Shown: in pieces, positions 58,701 to 64,000 of the stretch
Layout: every line of letters begins with the position of its first letter
How positions within the stretch are numbered: the first letter of the stretch is position 1
Source: Cephalopachus bancanus
Taxonomy: Eukaryota; Chordata; Mammalia; Primates; Tarsiidae
Length of the DNA stretch: 64,000 nt
Direction of reading: 5' to 3'
Assembly (NCBI GenBank): GCA_027257055.1
Contig: JAPVLO010000978.1
Coordinates: 124,001 to 188,000 of the forward strand
Notes under the pieces: generated by a model
What the model saw: the letters and a program-made list of their open reading frames with translations, nothing else
Database searches by the model: none
What the model was told of the DNA's origin: nothing
Position numbers and translations under genes: made by a program

Positions 58701-59610
58701 GCATTTGTAGGGATATTACTTCCCCTCTTACTACAGCTTTCATGGTGTCCCAGAGATTTGGGTAAGATGTTTCTTCATTTTCATTTGTTTCCAGGTATCT
58801 TTTAATCTCTGTTTTGATTTAATCATTGACCCAGGAGTTGTTTAGCATCATGCTGTTTAGTTCCATGTCTTTTGGGGTTTTGGGGGGACCTTGTTGGTGT
58901 TAATGTTTATTTTTATTCCTGTGGTCCGAGAAGGTGCATGATAAAATTTAAGTCCTTTTAAATTTGCTTATGCTTGATTTATGGCCAAGTATGTGGTTAA
59001 TCTTAGAGTACGTTCCATGTGGTGATGAGTAGAATGTGTATTCTGTGGTCCTTGGATGGAGGGTTCTGTAGGTATCAATTAAGTCCATTTGATCAAGAAT
59101 CACGTTGAGGTTTTGGATCTCGTGGCTGATTTTTTGCCCTGATGATCTGTCTAGGGTTGTGAGTGTGGTATTAAAGTCCCCAGCTATGATGCTATTGGAG
59201 TCGATATCTTTTTTCAGTTTACCTAGGAGCTGCTTTATGAAAGTTGGTGCTCCTATGTTCAGTGCATATATGTTTAGGATAGATATTTCTTGTTGATGGG
59301 TTGAACCTTTTATCATTATGTAGTAGCCTTCTGTATCTTTTTTAATTTTTGATACCTTAAAGGATATTTTCTCTGAGATTAAGATCACAACTCCTCCTTT
59401 CTTTTGTGTTTCATTCGCCTGAAAATTTATTTCCCATCCTCTTACTTTGAGTCTGTGAGTGTCCTTTCTAGTGAGTTGAGTCTCTTGAAGGCAATAGATT
59501 GTTGCCTGGTGATATTTTATCCATTTTTCCATTCTATGTCTTTTCAGTGGTGCATTTAGTCCATTCATATTCAAACTAATTATTGAAATGTGAGAGTTGA
59601 TCCTTATCAT
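55790..59610 (-). pseudogene. L1 ORF2 of copy G, partly open
   Basis: The start MIRINSHISIISLNMNGLNA is at 59610. The endonuclease is open to 58948 and keeps N14, E43, Y115, D145 and N147 (GDFNT), but KIDHI is KINHI, so the expected D205 is Asn. The frame ends after FKRT at 58948. The RT core is open for about 267 codons at 57259-58062 with [30 protein letters not shown] and an intact [14 protein letters not shown]. The C-terminal region is open at 56400-56852 ([13 protein letters not shown]). It is disrupted by stops and shifts near 58200, 58500 and 57250. Confidence 0.94.
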
Positions 59611-59688
59611 AATGTTCTTACAGAGTTGTTGTTCTTCCTGTTTGTGTGTTGTCTTTCTTCTGGTTTTCAAGTTCGATCATGTGTGTTT

Positions 59689-60639
59689 TTAATCTTTTGC
59701 CCATACTCTTGTGAAGAACGTTGTTGTTCTTTTTTCCTTTTCTTCTGTGTTCAATACTTTCTTAAGAGGTGGTCTTCTGGCAGCGTAGGTTCTTAGGAAT
59801 TGGATATCTGGGAAAGATTTCAATTCTCCTTCACTGATGAAGCTTAGCTTGGCTGGGTAGGTTATTCTTGGTTGAAATTGTTTACCTTTTAGAACTTTGA
59901 AGATAGGGCTCCAAGTTCTCCTAGCCTCGAGGGTTTCTGTAGATAAATCCGCTGCTATTCTAACTGGTCTTCCGTGGTATGTAGTCTGACCTTTTTCTCT
60001 TGCAGGCTTTAGGATTTTTTTCTATTATACCTACTTTGTTTAGGCAAATTATTATATGTCTGGGAGTTGGTCTTCTCATTTATTGTCTTTCAGGGGTCCT
60101 CTGAATCTCTTGTGTTTGAATTTTTTCATCCTTGATGAGATGAGGGAAGGTTTCTTGAATGATTTCATGAAATGTTTGTTCCAGTGTGGCTTCTGTTTCT
60201 CTCTCTGCCTCAGGAAAGCCAATTACTCTTAGTTCGGTCTCTTGAAGTGATCACTCATCTCTTGAAGGTTTTGTTCTGTCTTTTTGAGCTTCTTTTCTAT
60301 GCTTTTGACAGTTTGGATTAGTTCTGTCTTTTGGTCTTCGAGCTCTGAGATTCTTTCTTCTGCTTGGCTAATTCTGCTTTCCATGCTTATTAGTTTGTTA
60401 TTTATTTCCATCACAGTATTCTTTACTGCTGTTATTTCTGACATCAGCTTCTTCCTATTTTCCTCGTCTCTCCTCAACTTTTAAATTCTCTCTATTAATG
60501 TCTTTATGTCTGGGTTTGTTGCACGTGACCAGTCATTCTGGAGGCTCTTCATTGTTTGTGTTCCAGAATCTGTTTTCTCAGTGTCTTATCTCCCAGGGGT
60601 CGGTGTGAAACCTATATTCTTCTTTCAGTTTTTCTTCAT
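59689..60639 (-). pseudogene. L1 ORF1 of copy G, disrupted
   Basis: The ATG at 60639 begins a sequence resembling MKKN. The first segment breaks near 60480, where TTAAATTC replaces the coding continuation. The coiled coil is open at 60229-60477 (ENRKKLMSEITAVKNTVMEI, MESRISQAEERISELEDQ) and ends at FKRPN, where the RRM would start, because of a stop near 60229. The rest (REKG region near 59990, end at 59689) is present but not open in one frame. Confidence 0.92.
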
Positions 60640-61997
60640 TTGTGTGGTTTTTTCCCCTTTCCTACTTTTTCCTTCCCTCCATGTCACTGTCTTCTGTAAT
60701 TCTGTTATTCAGGGGTAGAGGGATTGCTTTTACTTCTGTTTGTTCAGTCTCTTATTCTTTATGTATGCTCTCTTACTTTGTTCAATTCTGGGATTGCACT
60801 GTAGGCTGGGGGTGGTCCTTTTTGCAGTTCTGAGATTTACTTGGGGGGGGAGCTGTGATTCAAATCTATCTGCAGGTCCTGGAATTCGCCAACATGTGTA
60901 TGGATAATCTGAAACCCACTTCCCACTGCCTTGGAATCTGTCCATGCAGTGGGGCTGTAGGTTTACTCCCTAAAATAAAATGTAGTTAGCAGAGAAAGAG
61001 AATGGAGCAGATAGTGGGGGGAAGAGGGGGTGGGGAGAGAGAGCCATAAGGGGGGAAACAGATGAGTGTACCAACAAATGGAGATAGAGACCTAAACTGA
61101 AACAGATAAAAATAATAGACCATGGCTACAGACTAACCAACTCCCATACAAAAAAAAATACATACAATGATGCTAACATACAAGCTAACAACCACCTTAT
61201 TGGTGTGCTTTTCCTCTATACAAAGATATGGTTTACAGAGAGGAGAAAAGAGAAGAAAAGGAAGAGGAAAACAAAAGAAAAAAAGGAACAAAACAGTAGG
61301 AATATAATGAAGTCATTAAACTAACAGAACCAATCGAGCACACTCTGAGACTTTTTGTTTAAGTCCAATGTCCTTTCAGCTCTGATTTCTAGCTGTCTTT
61401 TCAAGCTAGTAAATTAGTTCACAGTTAGGGTCAGTTGCCCTTGGCCTACTGTGAAGGATAGTTCAGATCACCACTCAAATCTGGTCTGTGTCTGTTTTTC
61501 AAGCTTGTTTCTCCTGTTTTGGTGTTGTTACCTTGAATCACCAGCAGGTGGTGCTATCTCAGCACCAGTACTGGAGGGGGTGGAGCAGGACAGTGGTTGG
61601 GCAGAGGCCAGAGATTGAAACCTGTCTCAGGGCACACAGGAGGAGACCCACGGCCAGCAAGACGTCACGGTGGCAGCAGAGGTGGCAGTGATCCCAGCAG
61701 ATCTTGCCTGCAGGGGCTTCAAAGACTAAAGTCGAGGATCACCTCAGGCACAGTTGGTGCAATGTGCTATGGCTGCCACAGAGGCTACAGCAGCATCAAC
61801 AGCTGCTGTGTCTGTGGCTGCAGTGGCTGTCCAGACCGCTGCGATGCCCCAGCGGTAGTGACGGCCGAGATCCATGTGAAGAGCAGGAGGATGACATTGG
61901 GGTCTGCAGTCCCCGGGGAGAGAGACAGAGACCCTCTGCGTTCCTTGCAGATGGTTTCATAGACAGGTTACCTCAGCGCCATCTTGCCAGAAGTTCC
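60640..61997 (-). promoter_or_regulatory. L1 G 5' UTR / internal promoter region
   Basis: The YY1-type CAAGATGGCGC is at 61977-61990 on the minus strand, about ten bases from the element start. The region near 61770-61870 has the GCN/CTG-rich tract shared with E and F, and CAGGTGGTGCTATCTC at 61545-61560 (plus) marks the conserved antisense-frame segment. The purine/pyrimidine tract is at 61238-61290. Confidence 0.75.
61488..61691 (+). other. Antisense open frame in L1 G 5' UTR (ORF0-like candidate)
   Basis: A 67-codon frame antisense to L1 G starts MSVFQACFSCFGVVTLNHQQ. A related frame lies antisense in L1 E (30133-30615) and contains YFSRFGIVTLNRQQVVLSHL. It may be chance conservation of L1 5' UTR DNA or an analogue of human L1 ORF0. 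I do not claim a protein. Confidence 0.4.
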
Positions 61998-62140
61998 TAT
62001 TTTGCTATTTTAATGGTGCATGTGAAGACTATTCAGGTATATGTCTCATAGTGCAACCTTGAACTTCTATCCAGAGGTAGAATTGTTGGATCCTAAGGGG
62101 GTCACATTTCCAGATAGTGTGTATGCTTTGATTTACTAGA
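61998..62140 (-). mobile_element. Old LINE-1 (L1M-type) 3' region, right part
   Basis: TGCTATTTTAATGGTGCATG, CAGAGGTAGAATTGTTGGATCC and CACATTTCCAGATAGTG are phrases of an old L1 end in antisense. Together with 54960-55573 they form one element interrupted by L1 G. Confidence 0.6.
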
Positions 62141-62147
62141 CTGGTCG

Positions 62148-62182
62148 TTCTCTTTCTCTCTCTCTTTCTCTCTCTCTTTCTC
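62148..62182. repeat. (TC)n-rich microsatellite
   Basis: TCTTTCTCTCTCTCTTTCTC-type pyrimidine repeat directly after the old L1 relic. Confidence 0.95.
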
Positions 62183-62960
62183 ATATAAACACATACACAT
62201 ATATTTTACATAAGCTTTTCCAAGAAATACTTCATTATTCAAATTCCCCTATTTCATTGACAATTCTTAATTAACATCACTTTTGAAAACTGAATGTTAT
62301 TCCATTGTCTGGAAGCAGCAATATTTCTTTAACCATATCACCCAGGATTGCCCAGGATTGTCACTGAGACATCAAGTACCATGGACCCACAAGAACACCT
62401 TTGTGTCCATGAGAATCTGTGGGATTCAAACTGACTCGCTGGGCCTCTTACCAACTGAGTGACTTTAGCAGGTTTCCTGATTTTTAGTAGCCTTGGAATG
62501 TGCAAGGGACCAGAGCAACATAATCAATTGCCGGAAGTACTAGATGCAGGCACATCACCAGCCATCAGTGTTATTTATCATAATTAGTGTTACTGAGGGC
62601 TCTCAAGAATCAGGTTTGCCATCTTGAGCCTTGTTTTCTCCCAGGAGGCTTGGAAAGACAGGTGCTTTGTTTGGGGATGTGCACATGATCTAGTCCAAAG
62701 CTGTCAAACTACAAGGTGTACAACAACTAAAGAGGTCTCGCTGTGATGCAGTTCTTGCACTTCAAAGCTTCTCCAGACCCTGCTGCCCTGACACTGCTTG
62801 TCTGAATAGGAAGGGCCGCATCTTTCCAGGGGTTCATACCCATCCAGGCTCCTCACATCTATGAGGAAGGCACATGAATGGAGAGTCAAATAGCAATAAA
62901 TGGAGGAAAACAGCAAAATGTGACACCCTTTCCTGAAATACAAGTAAGGGTTTTAACTTA
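62183..62960. other. No gene seen
   Basis: Unique-looking sequence. The minus frame at 62704-62943 shows no known domain. Confidence 0.55.
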
Positions 62961-62964
62961 AACT

Positions 62965-63340
62965 GGATTCACTTAAAGTTATAGTCTGAATGTTTATGTC
63001 ACCAAATTTGTATGTAGAAACCAGCCCCCAATGTGACAGTATTAGGGTGTGGGGCTCTTGGGAGCTGATTTGGTCTCAGGGGTAGGACCCTCGTGGATGG
63101 GATTAGTGTCCTCATGGATGGGAAAGAAATTGCTTCCTCTCTCTCTCTCTACCACATGAGGACTCAGGGAGAAGTTGACTGCCTGCACCTTGAATGAAAC
63201 CTTTACCAGAACCCAACCACACTGGCTCCCAGATTTCAGACTTCCAGCCTCCAAAATGGGAAGAAGTAAATTTCTGTTGTTTACAAGCCATCCAGTGTAT
63301 TTTTTGCTGTGGTCTGGACTGCCTGAGACACTCAGTGAAC
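62965..63340 (+). mobile_element. Solo LTR of MaLR type (MLT1/MST-like)
   Basis: The order GTCTGAATGTTTATGTCACC, CCCCAATGTGACAGTATTAGG, GTGGGGCTCTTGGGAG, GGGATTAGTGTCCTC, ACCACATGAGGACTCAGGGAG, CCAGAACCCAACCACACTGG, TTCAGACTTCCAGCCTCC and AGTAAATTTCTGTTGTTTAC is that of a mammalian MaLR retrotransposon LTR. No internal region is attached, so it is a solo LTR. The AGTAAATTTCTG-type AATAAA region at the end would be its polyadenylation area. The subfamily is not certain. Confidence 0.82.
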
Positions 63341-64000
63341 ATTTTGATATTATTATTATCATTTTTTGCATTTTGATATTATTTAATAATCTGAAGGATT
63401 TTTAACCACTTATTGAAAATAAAAGAATAAATCCAACTTAGGAGTCTTAGGATAAAGACTGGATATTGTGCTGATTGGATATGACAATATTCATATTCAA
63501 AGAGGAGACATTCAGGCCACAAGAGAATGAAGCCCTGTCTACACATGCTGAGCTGGGGGAGGGCAAAGGAGTCTGCTGTCTCACTTTCTCTCCCTTCCTC
63601 TGCCACCCTACATACACCCCAGAACAACACAACCCTCCCCAAATTGATGCACGGTTTCCAATTGCCTGGAGGCAGTGAGATGAAGTATGTATCTCTTCAT
63701 CTCTGTTCATTACCACCTGTGCCTGCTCTCACCTGGAGATCTGGGTGGCTGGAAGTCCCCGCCCAGAGCCCTAGCCTCTCGCTAGTGACTGTCTTCTGAT
63801 CTGCCCTTTCTCCTGATGTACCCTGTTTATGAGCTGTTTCTCCTCGTCATCCACACCACACACTCACAAAATCAAGTAGAGGGCTGTGTGGAGTCTCAGT
63901 TCTGCCCTCTTGCCGCCTCCAGACCTTTACTGCTCCGTGCTGTGTTCAGGTTTCCTTCCTCTGAGGCCCCCACCTGTGTTCTCTTTACCCCCTGATTCAC
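63341..64000. other. No gene seen
   Basis: Unique-looking DNA, G/C-richer after 63500. The overlapping frames at 63379-63799 on both strands match nothing I recognise. Confidence 0.5.

Larger units (their letters stand above)
55574..61997 (-). mobile_element. LINE-1 copy G, full length, minus strand
   Basis: The 5' end is at 61997 (GGAACTTCTGGCAAGATGGCG on the minus strand). The 3' UTR lies at about 55600-55790 with a C-run (G-rich on the sense strand) at 55711-55732, and a T-run next to 55574 represents the poly-A. The flanks share an imperfect duplication (TATTTTGCTTTTTTTATT at 55546 and TATTTTGCTATTTTAATGG at 61998). ORF1 and ORF2 are present and broken. Confidence 0.96.

Noticed and set aside
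62965..63340. Complete endogenous retrovirus
   Set aside because: Only one LTR-like unit is seen, with no gag, pol or env-like frame next to it.

Overview
This window is vertebrate, mammalian, non-coding DNA, almost certainly from a primate. Dimeric, 7SL-derived Alu SINEs with the right-arm insertion occur only in primates. Their left arm here is unlike simian AluS/Y, and I see no lemur-type Alu or lorisoid tRNA/Alu fusion. My best inference is a tarsier-like genome; the primate call is much firmer than the genus. I find no host protein-coding gene, rRNA, tRNA gene or CRISPR array. The long open frames are LINE-1 (L1) ORFs or chance frames.

L1 dominates: by adding the calls below, roughly 35 kb of the 64 kb. 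Seven copies are resolved. Four are full length with a 5' UTR: D (16839-23371, +), E (30013-36482, +), F (42992-49420, +) and G (55574-61997, -). Copy C (15017-16838 continuing at 23372-27530, +) lacks the start of its 5' UTR and is split by D. Copy B (5966-8325, -) is 5'-truncated. Copy A (1-1317, -) runs off the window edge. E is best preserved: it has a 15-bp target-site duplication, an uninterrupted 321-codon ORF1, and an ORF2 whose endonuclease catalytic residues are all present. Its ORF2 is broken by three nonsense changes and at least three frame breaks, and one RT catalytic Asp is changed.

Layout: 1-1.3 kb L1 A; 1.4-1.7 kb old Alu; 1.8-2.5 kb GC-rich unrecognised block; 4.6-5.3 kb inverted Alu pair; 6.0-8.3 kb L1 B; 10.0 kb microsatellites; 10.5-11.6 kb a ~295-bp segment present twice; 12.0-14.5 kb two Alus, an LTR-like repeat and an L1 3' stub; 15.0-27.5 kb the nested L1 C/D; 28.6-29.4 kb Alu and L1 stubs; 30.0-36.5 kb L1 E; 37.1-38.6 kb mariner deletion derivative and a second inverted Alu pair; 38.6-39.2 kb L2-like relic; 43.0-49.4 kb L1 F; 49.4-50.6 kb decayed mariner transposase; 51.5-52.3 kb old L1 3' end; 53.3-53.6 kb degenerate GT repeat; 54.5 kb MIR; 55.0-62.1 kb an old L1 split by L1 G; 62.96-63.34 kb MaLR-type solo LTR.

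Nothing here works together as a pathway. The interest lies in insertion history and L1 biology: nesting, a template-switch-like patch, a possible 5' UTR exchange, and a recurrent antisense frame in the L1 promoter region. I did not find a convincing new biological system. The antisense L1 frame and the alternative L1 5' UTR are the two observations closest to something undescribed.
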